Source: Clostridia bacterium
Lineage (GTDB): Bacteria; Bacillota; Clostridia; Lachnospirales; Lachnospiraceae
Direction: 5' to 3'
Assembly: GCA_009929615.1 (NCBI GenBank)
Contig: SAAB01000020.1
Location: forward strand, 1-48,708
Length of the DNA stretch: 48,708 bases
A program made the translations under genes and the position numbers. Under the pieces are notes generated by a model, which saw only the letters and a list, made by a program, of their open reading frames with translations, was not told the origin of the DNA and searched no databases. Below are positions 34,117 to 44,143 of the stretch, in pieces (position 1 is the stretch's first letter; the number at the start of each line of letters is the position of its first letter).

Positions 34117-36296
34117 CACCAGGAACGCTTTTAGCAGGCAGGTATGAGATTGTCGGCAGAATCGGCGCAGGCGGAATGTCGAATGTATATAAAGCCAAGG
34201 ACCAGAAATTAAACCGGTACGTGGCAATTAAGGTTTTAAAGCCAGAATATAGTACAGATGCTACATTTGTAAAGAAATTCCGTGTTGAAGCCCAGTCAGC
34301 AGCAGGATTATCCCATCCAAACATCGTTAATGTATATGATGTTGGTGAAGAAAAAGGGATTCATTATATTGTTATGGAATTGGTTCAGGGAATTACCCTG
34401 AAGCATTATATTGAAAGAAAAGGACAGCTGGATATTCGTGAAGTTTTGAACATTTCTGTTCAGATTGCTTCCGGTATGGGAGCAGCCCATGCAAATCGGA
34501 TTATTCATAGAGATATTAAGCCTCAGAATGTTATCATGTCCAGAGATGGCAAGGTTAAGGTTACGGATTTTGGTATTGCGAAAGCAGCTGATTCTACAAC
34601 AGTAACAACAAACGCAGCCGGTTCGGTGCATTATATTTCTCCGGAACAGGCCCGGGGTGGATACAGTGATGAAAAGAGTGATATCTATTCTTTAGGTATT
34701 ACTATGTATGAGATGGTTACCGGAGAAGTGCCATATGATGGTGAGAATAATGTTGCCGTTGCATTGCAGCATATTCAGGGAAATATGACATCTCCAAGAC
34801 AGATAAATCCAGACATTTCACGGAGTGTGGAACGCATTATTTTGAAATGTACCCAGAAAAAACCTGATTTAAGATACAATTCAGCAAAAGAATTGATTAT
34901 GGACCTGCGTAGAGCTTTAGCAGAGCCCGATGGTAATTATGTGGTTATCGGTGCGGCTGCGGCGGCAGGAGCAGCCGGTGTGGCAGCCGGTGTTGGAGAC
35001 AGCACAACGGTTGTTATGGATGAACAGGATGTGGAAAAACTCCGTCAGGCCGGATTGAATAAAAAAGGACCAAAAGCCGGAGAAAAACTGACAGCAGAAG
35101 AACGCCGCCGTCGCCAGCTTGAGGAAGAAGAACGGGAATATGAAGAGTATGATGACCATCATGCCCGGAAAAAAGCAAAGAGACAGGAAGTTGTTTCAAA
35201 GCAGGATGACGACGATGATGATGATGTGAATCCTGCATTGGATAAAACGATGATGATTTTCGGTATTGTCGGTGCGGTTATTATTGTTATTGTTATATTC
35301 TTTATTATTGGACGTGCCAGCGGACTTTTTGGCGGTACAAATACGACAAAGGCAACCGAAACATCTTCGGGGAATATCAGCACAGAGAGTTCTCAGGTAA
35401 CCGTTCCGGATTGTTCAGACATGACACAGGAAGCTGCTATTGCATTGCTTGAAGAGAATGAATTGGACTATAAAGTTCAGGAAAAAGAAGACGATAGTGT
35501 TGATAAAGGTAAGGTTATCAATCAGACACCAGAAGCCAATGCGAAGGTGGACAAAGGAACAATTATTACTCTTTTCATAAGCAAAGGTAATGAATCTGCA
35601 GAAATGCCGGATTTAAAAGAGATGTCTCTGGATGCAGCCAAGTCCCAGTTAGAGGGTATGGGTCTTAAAGTCAAAGTGACGAATGAATTCCATGATACAA
35701 TTGAAGAAAATCATGTTATCCGCACATCACCGGAGACAGGAAAGACTGTGAAACTTGGTGCTACAGTTACATTATATGTCAGCAAAGGTAAAGAAACAAA
35801 AACCGTTACTGTACCGGATTTAAGTCCTTATACTTATGATGAAGCAGTCTATGCTTTGAACAGCGTAGGCCTTAAGGTGGGCGATGTTTCTGAAGAATAC
35901 AGTGATTATGTTGATGAAAACTATGTTACATGGCAGGGTGTGGATGCCGGTTCTGAAGTTGCAGAAGGAACAACAGTGAACTTTGGTATCAGTAAGGGAC
36001 AAAGAATAACGGAACCCGTACAGGGCTCAGCAACCGTTTCCATGCCGGGAGATAATCCGATAGGACGTGACATCGGTACACATGCACCATTTACTGAAGG
36101 AACTATAACAATTGAAGTTGCTTATGCAGATGGTACAGTGGAAACTGTATACACTGCCTATTGTAGTTCGGCAGATTCTTATGAATCCGGATGGAGTACA
36201 AGTGTAACCGGTATTGCCGGAGAATCAGCAACTGTATATGCCTATATAGAAGGTGTTCTATATTCAAATCCACCAGCAGTTATTACTTTTAATTAG
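34110..36296 (+). CDS. prkC: PASTA-domain Ser/Thr kinase (PrkC/Stk)
   Basis: The 728-aa product has a kinase domain (about 11-270) with glycine loop GRIGAGGMSNVYKA, Lys41, HRDIKPQN (Asp135) and DFG (153-155). A charged juxtamembrane segment with an Asp run and a single membrane span (about 382-401) follow. Outside are three PASTA domains (about 430-493, 497-562, 566-632) that sense muropeptides or lipid II. A further C-terminal beta-rich region (about 660-728) without clear match is unusual, as is the Ala/Gly-rich stretch at 280-297. It controls cell-wall and growth-state responses with PrpC. Confidence 0.95.
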   Translation: MLAPGTLLAGRYEIVGRIGAGGMSNVYKAKDQKLNRYVAIKVLKPEYSTDATFVKKFRVEAQSAAGLSHPNIVNVYDVGEEKGIHYIVMELVQGITLKHYIERKGQLDIREVLNISVQIASGMGAAHANRIIHRDIKPQNVIMSRDGKVKVTDFGIAKAADSTTVTTNAAGSVHYISPEQARGGYSDEKSDIYSLGITMYEMVTGEVPYDGENNVAVALQHIQGNMTSPRQINPDISRSVERIILKCTQKKPDLRYNSAKELIMDLRRALAEPDGNYVVIGAAAAAGAAGVAAGVGDSTTVVMDEQDVEKLRQAGLNKKGPKAGEKLTAEERRRRQLEEEEREYEEYDDHHARKKAKRQEVVSKQDDDDDDDVNPALDKTMMIFGIVGAVIIVIVIFFIIGRASGLFGGTNTTKATETSSGNISTESSQVTVPDCSDMTQEAAIALLEENELDYKVQEKEDDSVDKGKVINQTPEANAKVDKGTIITLFISKGNESAEMPDLKEMSLDAAKSQLEGMGLKVKVTNEFHDTIEENHVIRTSPETGKTVKLGATVTLYVSKGKETKTVTVPDLSPYTYDEAVYALNSVGLKVGDVSEEYSDYVDENYVTWQGVDAGSEVAEGTTVNFGISKGQRITEPVQGSATVSMPGDNPIGRDIGTHAPFTEGTITIEVAYADGTVETVYTAYCSSADSYESGWSTSVTGIAGESATVYAYIEGVLYSNPPAVITFN

Positions 36297-36307
36297 ATGA
36301 GGTGGAT

Positions 36308-37186
36308 ATGCAGGGAAAGATAGTAAAGGGAATTGGCGGTTTCTATTATATTCATGTGGAACATGCAGGTGTTTATGAATGCAAGGCCAAAGGCATTTTC
36401 CGGAATCGGAAGATAAAGCCTATGGTCGGCGATAATGTAGAAATAGATATTATTGATGAAACTGAGAAGAAGGGGAATATCCGGGATATTCTTCCGAGAA
36501 AAAATGAACTTATACGGCCGGCAGTGGCGAATATTGACCAGGCTATGGTGTTTTTCGCCGCTGCCCAGCCGGAACCAAATTTGGGATTATTAGACCGTTT
36601 TCTTCTGCAGATGGAGTATCGTCATATACCAACGATTATTGTATTTAATAAATGTGATTTGACGGATACAGAGCAGATTGATAAACTGAAAACGTTTTAT
36701 GAGACCAGTGGATATCCTTTGGTGTTTGTCAGTGTTAAAGAAGAGAAAGAACTGGAACCGGTTAAGGCTTTGCTTTTAGGGAAGACAACAGCCCTTGCAG
36801 GACCTTCCGGAGCCGGAAAATCTTCTCTGATGAACTGGCTTTTGCCGGCAGCGGAGATGGAAACCGGTGCGGTCAGTGAAAAAATAAAACGAGGACGGCA
36901 TACAACCCGTCATTCCGAAATATTTCACATTGATGAAGAAACCTATCTTTTTGATACGCCGGGATTTAGTACTTTATTTCTTAAGGATTTCAACGATGAA
37001 ACATTGAAGTTATATTTTCCTGAATTTGTACCTTTCGAGGAAAAATGCAGATTTGCAGGATGTAACCATATAAATGAGCCGGACTGCGGTATTAAACAAG
37101 CCGTGGAAGAAGGAAAGATAAGCCGGGGGCGTTATGAGAACTATGCCCAGATGTACCGGGAACTGAAAGAACAGAGGAGGTATTGA
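36308..37186 (+). CDS. rsgA: Ribosome small-subunit GTPase RsgA
   Basis: The product has an N-terminal OB fold, then a circularly permuted GTPase: FNKCDL (G4) comes before [14 protein letters not shown] (G1) and DTPGFST (G3). A C-terminal zinc site, [20 protein letters not shown], ends the protein. It matures 30S subunits. The ATG at 36308 is preferred over GTG at 36302, which lies within GAGGTGG. Usual position after prkC. Confidence 0.94.
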   Translation: MQGKIVKGIGGFYYIHVEHAGVYECKAKGIFRNRKIKPMVGDNVEIDIIDETEKKGNIRDILPRKNELIRPAVANIDQAMVFFAAAQPEPNLGLLDRFLLQMEYRHIPTIIVFNKCDLTDTEQIDKLKTFYETSGYPLVFVSVKEEKELEPVKALLLGKTTALAGPSGAGKSSLMNWLLPAAEMETGAVSEKIKRGRHTTRHSEIFHIDEETYLFDTPGFSTLFLKDFNDETLKLYFPEFVPFEEKCRFAGCNHINEPDCGIKQAVEEGKISRGRYENYAQMYRELKEQRRY

Positions 37187-37187
37187 C

Positions 37188-37847
37188 ATGTTAATCTTGT
37201 CTCCATCAATATTGTCCGCAGATTTTGCAAATCTTGGACAGGATGTGGCAAAGGTGGCTGAAGCGGGAGCTGAGTATATTCATATTGATGTTATGGATGG
37301 TCAGTTTGTGCCAAATATTTCATTTGGAATTCCTGTTATTCAGGCGATACGTTCCGTAACAGATAAAGTATTTGATGTGCATTTGATGATTGATGAACCG
37401 ATACGGTTTATTAAAGAATTTGTAGATGCCGGGGCGGATATGATAACGGTTCATGCAGAGGCATGTAAGCATCTCCATCGAACGATTCAGGTTATTAAAA
37501 GCTATGGAATGAAAGCCGGTGTGGTATTAAACCCGGCAACCTCCCTGACAGCCGTTGAAGAGATTCTTCCGGAAGTGGATATGATTCTTCTGATGAGTGT
37601 CAACCCTGGGTTCGGAGGTCAGAAATACATTGGAACGACGACCGATAAAGTAAGGCGTCTTCGCCAGATGATTACCGACAGAAATCTGGATGTTGATATC
37701 GAAGTGGATGGCGGTGTTACCTTAGATAATATAGAGATGCTTATTGAAGCGGGTGCTAATATTTTTGTTGCCGGCTCAGCTGTTTATAAGGGCTCTGTAG
37801 AAGATAATGTGAAAGGTTTTCTGGAGGTATTTAAAAAATACGAATGA
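37188..37847 (+). CDS. rpe: Ribulose-phosphate 3-epimerase
   Basis: The 219-aa TIM-barrel product contains [30 protein letters not shown] (metal His/Asp), [24 protein letters not shown] and [10 protein letters not shown]. It interconverts ribulose-5-phosphate and xylulose-5-phosphate. GGAGG lies just upstream, and the end overlaps thiN by four bases. Confidence 0.95.
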   Translation: MLILSPSILSADFANLGQDVAKVAEAGAEYIHIDVMDGQFVPNISFGIPVIQAIRSVTDKVFDVHLMIDEPIRFIKEFVDAGADMITVHAEACKHLHRTIQVIKSYGMKAGVVLNPATSLTAVEEILPEVDMILLMSVNPGFGGQKYIGTTTDKVRRLRQMITDRNLDVDIEVDGGVTLDNIEMLIEAGANIFVAGSAVYKGSVEDNVKGFLEVFKKYE

Positions 37848-38512
37848 AAATATTAATGATTACAGGAGGCAATATCGATAGAGATTTTGCCTTCTCTTTT
37901 TTGAAAGAAAATAAATATGATAAGATAATTGCTGTGGATGGCGGGCTGGCTTTTGCAGACAGTATGCGGCTGCCAATCACTCATCTGGTAGGTGATTTTG
38001 ATACGATTGATTCGGAAATACTAGAGCGATATATTCATCGGGAAGATATTTCAGTTCAGCAGTATCAGCCGGAAAAGGATTATACGGATACGGATATCGG
38101 TGTAAAGCTGGCGATGGAGCTGTTTGAAAAGGCTGGAAAGGATGAGATGAAAGAACTTCACGTTTTCGGTGCAACCGGAACGCGTCTGGACCATGTCCTT
38201 GCCAATCTTCAGATGCTGAAAAGACCTATGGAAATGGGAATTGATGCAAAGATTATTGATAAGAATAATCAGATTCAGATGATTCAGGGCTCGGTTACGT
38301 TAAAGAGCGATGGCCTTTTTGGTAAGTATGTTTCATTGATTCCAGCGACACAGGAACTTCAGGGTATTACATTGGAAGGCTTCAAATACCCTTTAAATCG
38401 GGCATCAACCCTTTTTGGTGAAAGCCTCTGCGTCAGTAATGAACTTGTGGCTGAGGCGGGCAGAATCCTCATTGAAAAAGGATATGCCTGGCTGATACTA
38501 TCAAGGGATTAA
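37844..38512 (+). CDS. thiN: Thiamine pyrophosphokinase
   Basis: The 222-aa product has the ThiN/TPK signature: [39 protein letters not shown] and [14 protein letters not shown]. It makes thiamine diphosphate from thiamine and ATP. It overlaps rpe (ATGA) and ends the prpC-prkC-rsgA-rpe-thiN run. Confidence 0.93.
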   Translation: MKILMITGGNIDRDFAFSFLKENKYDKIIAVDGGLAFADSMRLPITHLVGDFDTIDSEILERYIHREDISVQQYQPEKDYTDTDIGVKLAMELFEKAGKDEMKELHVFGATGTRLDHVLANLQMLKRPMEMGIDAKIIDKNNQIQMIQGSVTLKSDGLFGKYVSLIPATQELQGITLEGFKYPLNRASTLFGESLCVSNELVAEAGRILIEKGYAWLILSRD

Positions 38513-38519
38513 ACTTTAT

Positions 38520-38575
38520 GAAAAATGTCCCGAAGGCTCCCATTTCATAGGGATGCCGGAGGGGTATTTTTATCT
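38520..38575. terminator. Bidirectional terminator between thiN and dtd
   Basis: AAAAATGTCCC pairs imperfectly with GGGGTATTTTT, with an inner GGC/GCC, in the gap between convergent genes. T-tracts are present on both sides. Confidence 0.65.
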
Positions 38576-39016
38576 GTTTTTAGAGTCAATGATGATGGTA
38601 ACCGGACCGTCATTGACAAGTTCAACAGCCATGTCAGCACCAAATTCACCTTCGGCTACAAAGAAATCCAAATTGCGGAGAGCCTGGATGAAATTTAAAT
38701 AAAATTCTTTCGATGTTTCGGGGAGACCTGCTTTAATAAAACTTGGGCGGTTTCCCTTTTTTGTATTTGCAAAGAGGGTGAACTGGGAAATGACAAGCAA
38801 TTCACCGTCGACATCTTTTAATGCCAGATTCATTTTTTGATTTTCATCTTCGAAGACGCGAAGACCAGAAATTTTTTTGACAAGATAATCCATATCTTCG
38901 GCTGTGTCATCTCTGGCCACTCCGAGAAGAATGACAAATCCTTTTCCAATTTCGCCATGGACCTGATTATTTATTGTGACTTTTCCGCGGGTAACCCGCT
39001 GTATAACTGCTTTCAT
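38570..39016 (-). CDS. dtd: D-aminoacyl-tRNA deacylase
   Basis: The 148-aa product begins MKAVIQRVTRGKVTINN and contains the catalytic SQFTLFANTKKGNRPSF (Thr) and a variant of the cross-subunit GP motif region (AELVNDGPVTIIID). It hydrolyses D-amino acids from tRNA. It is the only minus-strand gene in the core cluster between thiN and comM, with its own promoter region at about 39020-39060. Confidence 0.95.
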   Translation of the reverse strand: MKAVIQRVTRGKVTINNQVHGEIGKGFVILLGVARDDTAEDMDYLVKKISGLRVFEDENQKMNLALKDVDGELLVISQFTLFANTKKGNRPSFIKAGLPETSKEFYLNFIQALRNLDFFVAEGEFGADMAVELVNDGPVTIIIDSKNR

Positions 39017-39154
39017 AGAATAAACTCCTTTATTTTTCTCACTTTATTATATCGCATAATGTCAAAAAAGGAAGAAATTTTGTGATTGAAAGGCGGGAAA
39101 AGGATTGATAAAGTAAAGTCAGGTATTGCCTTTCGAGAGGAAGGAAGTTATTTT

Positions 39155-40693
39155 ATGTTTTGTAGAGTTTACAGCGGTGTCTGCATGGGGATTGAAGGAC
39201 GGATGGTTCGTGTGGAAGCCGATGTGAGTAACGGATTGCCGGCTTTTTGCGTGATTGGAGAAGTGTCCGGCGAAGTCCGGGAGTCAGGAGGGAGAATACG
39301 AACCGGAATAAAGAATTCCGGATTTTCCCTGCCGCCGAAACGTTATTTGATTAATCTGGCACCGGCTGATTTTAGAAAAGCAGGTACAGGCTTCGACCTG
39401 CCTGCAGCGGTTGCCATTCTATGCTGTATCGAGCAGATATCTCCTGAATTATTAGATAATAGTATATTTATTGGTGAATTAAGTCTGAATGGAAGTCTTA
39501 TACCTGTGAAGGGCATTCTGCCAGTGGTCAGTAAGGCGGCGAAAGAAGGCTTTAAGTACTGCTTTGTGCCCTGGGGGAATGCGCAGGAAGCGGCGGCTGT
39601 ATCGGAGATAGAGGTGTATGCGGCGAAAACGTTGAATGAGGTTGTTGCCCATCTGCAGGGGAAGTCAAAACTGCCCCGGACAAGTCTCGAAGTAAGGCGA
39701 AGGATAAAGGATAGAGATGGATTTTTGGATTTCGGGGATATAAGAGGGCAGGCAGCAGCGAAACGATGTATTCAGATTGCTGTTGCGGGGTGGCATCATT
39801 TGCTAATGATTGGGCCACCGGGCAGTGGGAAGACGATGCTGGCTGAACGGGTGCCTTATATCATGCCGGAACTGACCTGGGAGGAATGTCTGGATATTAC
39901 GAAGATATATAGTTCTGCCGGGCGGATTGAACCGGGGGGCGGCATTATTACAAGACGTCCTTTCAGACGTCCACATCATTCTATATCTGACAAGGCCCTT
40001 ATTGGTGGCGGAAGTGTGCCTGTGCCGGGGGAGATGAGTCTGGCTCATGGAGGTGTATTGTTTCTGGATGAGTTTGCTGAATTTTCCAGAAATGTTATGG
40101 AAGCTTTGCGGCAGCCCTTGGAGATGGGCGAGGTATTTATTCACCGTGTGCGTGGGAATTACAGATTTCCGGCCAGACCCCTTGTGTTGGCGGCAATGAA
40201 TTCCTGTCGCTGCGGTTATTACCCAGATAGGGGAATGTGCCGATGCACACCTGGTCAGATACAGGCCTATATGGGGAGAATAAGCGGTCCGGTGTTGGAA
40301 CGGATTGATATGTGTATTCACGTCCAACGGGTTGGATATGAGCATATGAGGGCGTCTGAGGCTATAATAGACAGTGGCGAGATGGAGAAAGGCATAAAAA
40401 GAGCGAGAGAATGTCAGAAAAGAAGATTTTCAGAGGAGAATATTTCCTATAATAGCGAAATGGACAGCCGGATGATACAACGATATTGTTCACTTTATAA
40501 GGAATCAGAAAGTTTTTATGAACAGATATATGAACGTTTTCATTTGTCTGCTCGTACTTTTCAGAAGATATTAAAGGTTGCCAGGACCATCAGTGATTTA
40601 GAAGGAAGTGAGCAGGTGGGAGTGGCTCATCTGGCCGAAGCTGTATCCTATCGCCTGCCGGATGAAACCTATGGAGGTGAGGGATGGCAATGA
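39155..40693 (+). CDS. comM: YifB/ComM-family AAA+ ATPase (Mg-chelatase-like)
   Basis: The product begins MFCRVYSGVCMGIEG with the Lon-like N-terminal domain (VRVEADVSNGLPAFCVIG). An AAA+ Mg-chelatase-type ATPase follows: Walker A IGPPGSGKTMLAE, Walker B VLFLDEFAEF, RRPFRRPHHS, and a C4-type CRCGYYPDRGMCRC segment. In naturally competent bacteria ComM is a branch-migration helicase in transformation. The ATG at 39155 follows GGAAGG; the longer frame from 39086 lacks conservation. It overlaps dprA, strengthening a transformation role. Confidence 0.92.
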   Translation: MFCRVYSGVCMGIEGRMVRVEADVSNGLPAFCVIGEVSGEVRESGGRIRTGIKNSGFSLPPKRYLINLAPADFRKAGTGFDLPAAVAILCCIEQISPELLDNSIFIGELSLNGSLIPVKGILPVVSKAAKEGFKYCFVPWGNAQEAAAVSEIEVYAAKTLNEVVAHLQGKSKLPRTSLEVRRRIKDRDGFLDFGDIRGQAAAKRCIQIAVAGWHHLLMIGPPGSGKTMLAERVPYIMPELTWEECLDITKIYSSAGRIEPGGGIITRRPFRRPHHSISDKALIGGGSVPVPGEMSLAHGGVLFLDEFAEFSRNVMEALRQPLEMGEVFIHRVRGNYRFPARPLVLAAMNSCRCGYYPDRGMCRCTPGQIQAYMGRISGPVLERIDMCIHVQRVGYEHMRASEAIIDSGEMEKGIKRARECQKRRFSEENISYNSEMDSRMIQRYCSLYKESESFYEQIYERFHLSARTFQKILKVARTISDLEGSEQVGVAHLAEAVSYRLPDETYGGEGWQ

Positions 40694-41787
40694 CCGAAAG
40701 AGAATGCTGGTTCTGGTTATGTACACGAACCTGGATGGGTGTACGTTCTATCGATAAGTTATTGGGATATTTTAAAACGGCAAAGAATATTTATTATGGA
40801 AGCAACGCAGACTATCAGAGGGTAAAAGGATTAAGACAGCCTCTTAGAGAGAAACTCCAGAGAAAAGAAGAGAAGGATGAAGAATCGGTAAAAGAAGGGA
40901 TGGCGAGACTGGAGAAGGCAGGGGGACATTTTGTGTGCCGCATCGATGAAGACTATCCGGAAAAGCTAAGGAATATTTACGATAGTCCGGCCGGGCTTTT
41001 TTATTATGGCGAGCTTCCGAACGCGGAACGGCCGGTGATAGCCATCGTTGGTGCTAGAGGCGCGAGTGTTTATGGCCTGACGGCTGCTGAATATTTTGCA
41101 AAGGCTCTTGTGGACCGGGGAATTGGTGTTATCAGTGGATTGGCCAGGGGCGTGGACGGAGCTGCGCATAAAGGTGCTTTGAGCAGGGAATGGGGAGAAA
41201 GCTGGGGCGTTCTTGGGTGCGGATTGAATATATGCTATCCACCGGAGAATTATAAATTATTTGAGCGGATGAAACATCAGGGTGGAATTATAACGGAATA
41301 TCCTTTGGATGCAGCGCCGGAGGCCTGGCATTTTCCCATGCGTAACCGGATTATCAGTGGACTGGCGGACGGAGTGTTTATTATTGAAGCGAGAGAACGA
41401 AGCGGTTCCCTTATTACAGCGGATATGGGGTTGGATATGGGGAAGAATATTTATGCCCTTCCGGGCGCTTTTAATGCCTCTCTGAGCGGGGGCTGCCACC
41501 GCCTGATTCAGAATGGAGCAAAGCTTGTTTTTCGTCCGGAAGATATTGTGGAAGACTACGAAATTTTAATGGACTTTAGGGACACTTTAAAGGGAAACAC
41601 AAAAGTTTCACTTGATAATTCAGAATATTTGGTGTATGCTATCTTAAGTTTAGACCCCAAAGATGTGGACACACTTTCGGCTGAAAGCGGCCTTTCTTTA
41701 ACAGAAGTTCTGAGGATTCTATTGAATCTGGAATTGAAAGACATGGCACGTCAGATAGGGAAAAATCAATATATTCGAAAAATATAG
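40684..41787 (+). CDS. dprA: DNA processing protein DprA
   Basis: The 367-aa product has an N-terminal SAM-like helical domain, the Rossmann DprA core (YPEKLRNIYDSPAGLFYYG, AIVGARGASVYGLTAAEYFAKAL, VISGLARGVDGAAHKGAL, RNRIISGLADGVFIIEA), and a C-terminal winged-helix segment (about 305-367). It loads RecA onto incoming single-stranded DNA. It overlaps comM (ATGGCAATGA), so the two are coupled. Confidence 0.95.
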   Translation: MAMTERECWFWLCTRTWMGVRSIDKLLGYFKTAKNIYYGSNADYQRVKGLRQPLREKLQRKEEKDEESVKEGMARLEKAGGHFVCRIDEDYPEKLRNIYDSPAGLFYYGELPNAERPVIAIVGARGASVYGLTAAEYFAKALVDRGIGVISGLARGVDGAAHKGALSREWGESWGVLGCGLNICYPPENYKLFERMKHQGGIITEYPLDAAPEAWHFPMRNRIISGLADGVFIIEARERSGSLITADMGLDMGKNIYALPGAFNASLSGGCHRLIQNGAKLVFRPEDIVEDYEILMDFRDTLKGNTKVSLDNSEYLVYAILSLDPKDVDTLSAESGLSLTEVLRILLNLELKDMARQIGKNQYIRKI

Positions 41788-41796
41788 TATTGCAAA

Positions 41797-41817
41797 AAAA
41801 GCCCGCAGAGGGCTTTT
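41797..41817 (+). terminator. Short terminator/attenuator between dprA and topA
   Basis: AAAAGCCC (41797-41804) pairs with GGGCTTTT (41810-41817) around a 5-base loop. The following T-run is absent beyond TTTTG, so readthrough into topA is likely. Confidence 0.6.
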
Positions 41818-41849
41818 GACAATAGAGAGAAAGATAGTGGAGGCGAATT

Positions 41850-43928
41850 ATGGCGAAATATTTGGTTATAGTGGAATCACCTGCGAAAGCCAAAACCATT
41901 AATAAGTTCCTTGGTTCAAATTATCATGTAGTGGCATCGAATGGCCATGTCAGAGATTTGCCTAAAAGCCAGTTGGGAATTGATATTGAAAATGATTTTG
42001 AACCCCGATATATAACGATTCGAGGAAAAGGAGATATCCTTGCCATGCTTCGTAAAGAAGTTAAAAAGGCAGATAAAGTTTATCTCGCAACTGACCCTGA
42101 CCGTGAAGGAGAAGCTATTTCATGGCATTTGGCTCAGGCATTAAAACTCGAAGGTAAGCAGATACATCGTATTACCTTTAATGAGATTACAAAGACAGCG
42201 GTGAAGAATTCCATCAAAGAAGCCAGAGAGATTGATATGGATTTGGTTGATGCACAGCAGGCACGCCGAATGCTGGACCGAATGGTTGGTTATAAAATCA
42301 GCCCGGTACTCTGGGTGAAGGTTAAAAGAGGGTTGTCTGCAGGACGTGTTCAGTCTGTAGCACTCAGAATTATATGTGACCGGGAAAAGGAAATTGATTC
42401 TTTTATTCCGGAAGAATACTGGTCCTTAGATGTTCTACTGGATGTGAAGGGCGAGAAAAAACCTTTGACAGCAAAGTTTTATGGCAAAGAAAAAGAAAAG
42501 ATGGAGATTCGCTCCAAAGCAGAATTGGATAAAATTCTTTCAGGCTTGGAGAATCAGCCTTATAAGATTACGAATATTAAAAATGGCGAGAGAACGAAAA
42601 AACCTCCGCTGCCATTTACAACCAGTACGCTTCAGCAGGAAGCTTCCAAACTTTTGAATTTTTCAACTCAGAAGACGATGCGTATTGCACAGCAGTTGTA
42701 TGAAGGAATTGATATTAAGGGTAATGGAACGGTTGGTTTGATTACATATTTGAGAACCGATTCCACCCGTATTTCTGAAGAAGCCGATGAATCTGTACGT
42801 AAGTATATTGGTCAGGTTTATGGTGATGAGTTCGTTATCGGTAAGATGAAGGATAGCAAGAAGAACGGCAAGATCCAGGATGCTCATGAAGCGATTCGTC
42901 CGTCAAACAGTGAAATGTCTCCAACGAAGGTTAAAGAATCTCTTTCAAGAGACCAGTTCCGTCTGTATCAGCTGATTTGGAGTCGTTTTGTAGCCAGTCG
43001 TATGGCAGATGCGGTTTATGGAACAACCAATGTAAAGATTAACTGCAATGGCTATATCTTTACAGTGACAGCTTCTAAGATTAAATTCGAAGGTTTCCTT
43101 GCAGTCTATAAGCATGCAGAAGATAAAGCGGATACAAATCTTTTATTAAAGAAGTTGTCTGAAGATAGTGAATTAAGTTTCAATGAATTTGAAAGCAAGC
43201 AGCATTTTACACAGCCACCAGCGCATTTTACAGAGGCTGCTCTTGTAAAAACCCTTGAAGAATTGGGAATTGGACGTCCAAGCACTTATGCACCGACAAT
43301 TACAACAATTATTGCCCGAAGATATGTTGCCAAAGAGAATAAAAATCTTTATGTGACAGAGCTGGGTGAAGTTGTTAATCAGATTATGAGGGATGCTTTT
43401 TCCAGTATTGTAGATGTTTCATTTACAGCTAATCTGGAATATCTTCTGGATAAGGTTGAGGAAGGTGCAGTGAATTATAAAACTGTTATTCGAAATTTCT
43501 ATCCGGATTTAGATGAGGCTGTTCAGAAGGCTGAAAAAGAACTGGAAGAAGTTAAGATCGCAGATGAGGTATCCGATGTTGTCTGTGAGCAGTGTGGCCG
43601 CAATATGGTTATTAAATATGGACCTCATGGGAAATTCCTTGCCTGCCCTGGATTCCCCGAATGTAAAAATACAAAAACCTATTTTGAAAAAATCGGTGTT
43701 GCCTGCCCTAAATGTGGAAAGGAAATCGTTATTCGAAAGACTCAGAAGGGTCGTAAGTACTATGGCTGTGAAGATAATCCGGAATGCGATTTTATGACAT
43801 GGCAGAAACCATCCGGGAAGCTTTGCCCGAAATGTGGCAATGCGCTTCTGATTAAGGGACAGAAACTCGTATGTGCAGATATTGCCTGCGGTTATCGTGA
43901 AGACCGGGTCAAAGAGGATAATGAATAG
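41850..43928 (+). CDS. topA: DNA topoisomerase I
   Basis: The 692-aa product has the Toprim domain (YLVIVESPAKAKTI, ATDPDREGEAISWH) and the active-site region GLITYLRTDSTRIS with catalytic Tyr. The IGRPSTYAPTI segment and three C-terminal zinc ribbons (CEQCG...CPGFPEC; CPKCG...CEDNPEC; CPKCG...C) follow. It relaxes negative supercoils. GGAGG precedes the ATG. Confidence 0.97.
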   Translation: MAKYLVIVESPAKAKTINKFLGSNYHVVASNGHVRDLPKSQLGIDIENDFEPRYITIRGKGDILAMLRKEVKKADKVYLATDPDREGEAISWHLAQALKLEGKQIHRITFNEITKTAVKNSIKEAREIDMDLVDAQQARRMLDRMVGYKISPVLWVKVKRGLSAGRVQSVALRIICDREKEIDSFIPEEYWSLDVLLDVKGEKKPLTAKFYGKEKEKMEIRSKAELDKILSGLENQPYKITNIKNGERTKKPPLPFTTSTLQQEASKLLNFSTQKTMRIAQQLYEGIDIKGNGTVGLITYLRTDSTRISEEADESVRKYIGQVYGDEFVIGKMKDSKKNGKIQDAHEAIRPSNSEMSPTKVKESLSRDQFRLYQLIWSRFVASRMADAVYGTTNVKINCNGYIFTVTASKIKFEGFLAVYKHAEDKADTNLLLKKLSEDSELSFNEFESKQHFTQPPAHFTEAALVKTLEELGIGRPSTYAPTITTIIARRYVAKENKNLYVTELGEVVNQIMRDAFSSIVDVSFTANLEYLLDKVEEGAVNYKTVIRNFYPDLDEAVQKAEKELEEVKIADEVSDVVCEQCGRNMVIKYGPHGKFLACPGFPECKNTKTYFEKIGVACPKCGKEIVIRKTQKGRKYYGCEDNPECDFMTWQKPSGKLCPKCGNALLIKGQKLVCADIACGYREDRVKEDNE

Positions 43929-43940
43929 AATAGTGTAGTC

Positions 43941-43983
43941 AAAACCCGTTGGGATGATTTATTGTTTCCAACGGGTTTTCTTT
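43941..43983 (+). terminator. Terminator after topA
   Basis: AAAACCCGTTGG (43941-43952) pairs with CCAACGGGTTTT (43968-43979) and is followed by CTTTTG. The loop is about 15 bases. Confidence 0.85.
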
Positions 43984-44078
43984 TGAAGCTGGGAAAAGAC
44001 ACAATGAACATTTCTTTAAAGACAAAAAACAAAATTGTCAATAATTACCTCTTTTGTTTGTGAAAATTTGAAAAATAG

Positions 44079-44107
44079 TTGTTTCGTCAGCATAATTGTG
44101 TTAAAAT
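44079..44107 (+). promoter_or_regulatory. Promoter for codY
   Basis: TTGTTT (44079-44084) and TAAAAT (44102-44107) are 17 bases apart. The predicted start near 44114 is 30 bases before the codY ATG. Confidence 0.7.
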
Positions 44108-44143
44108 AGTTTTATGATTGAAAATTGGCAAAGGAGGACAGCT

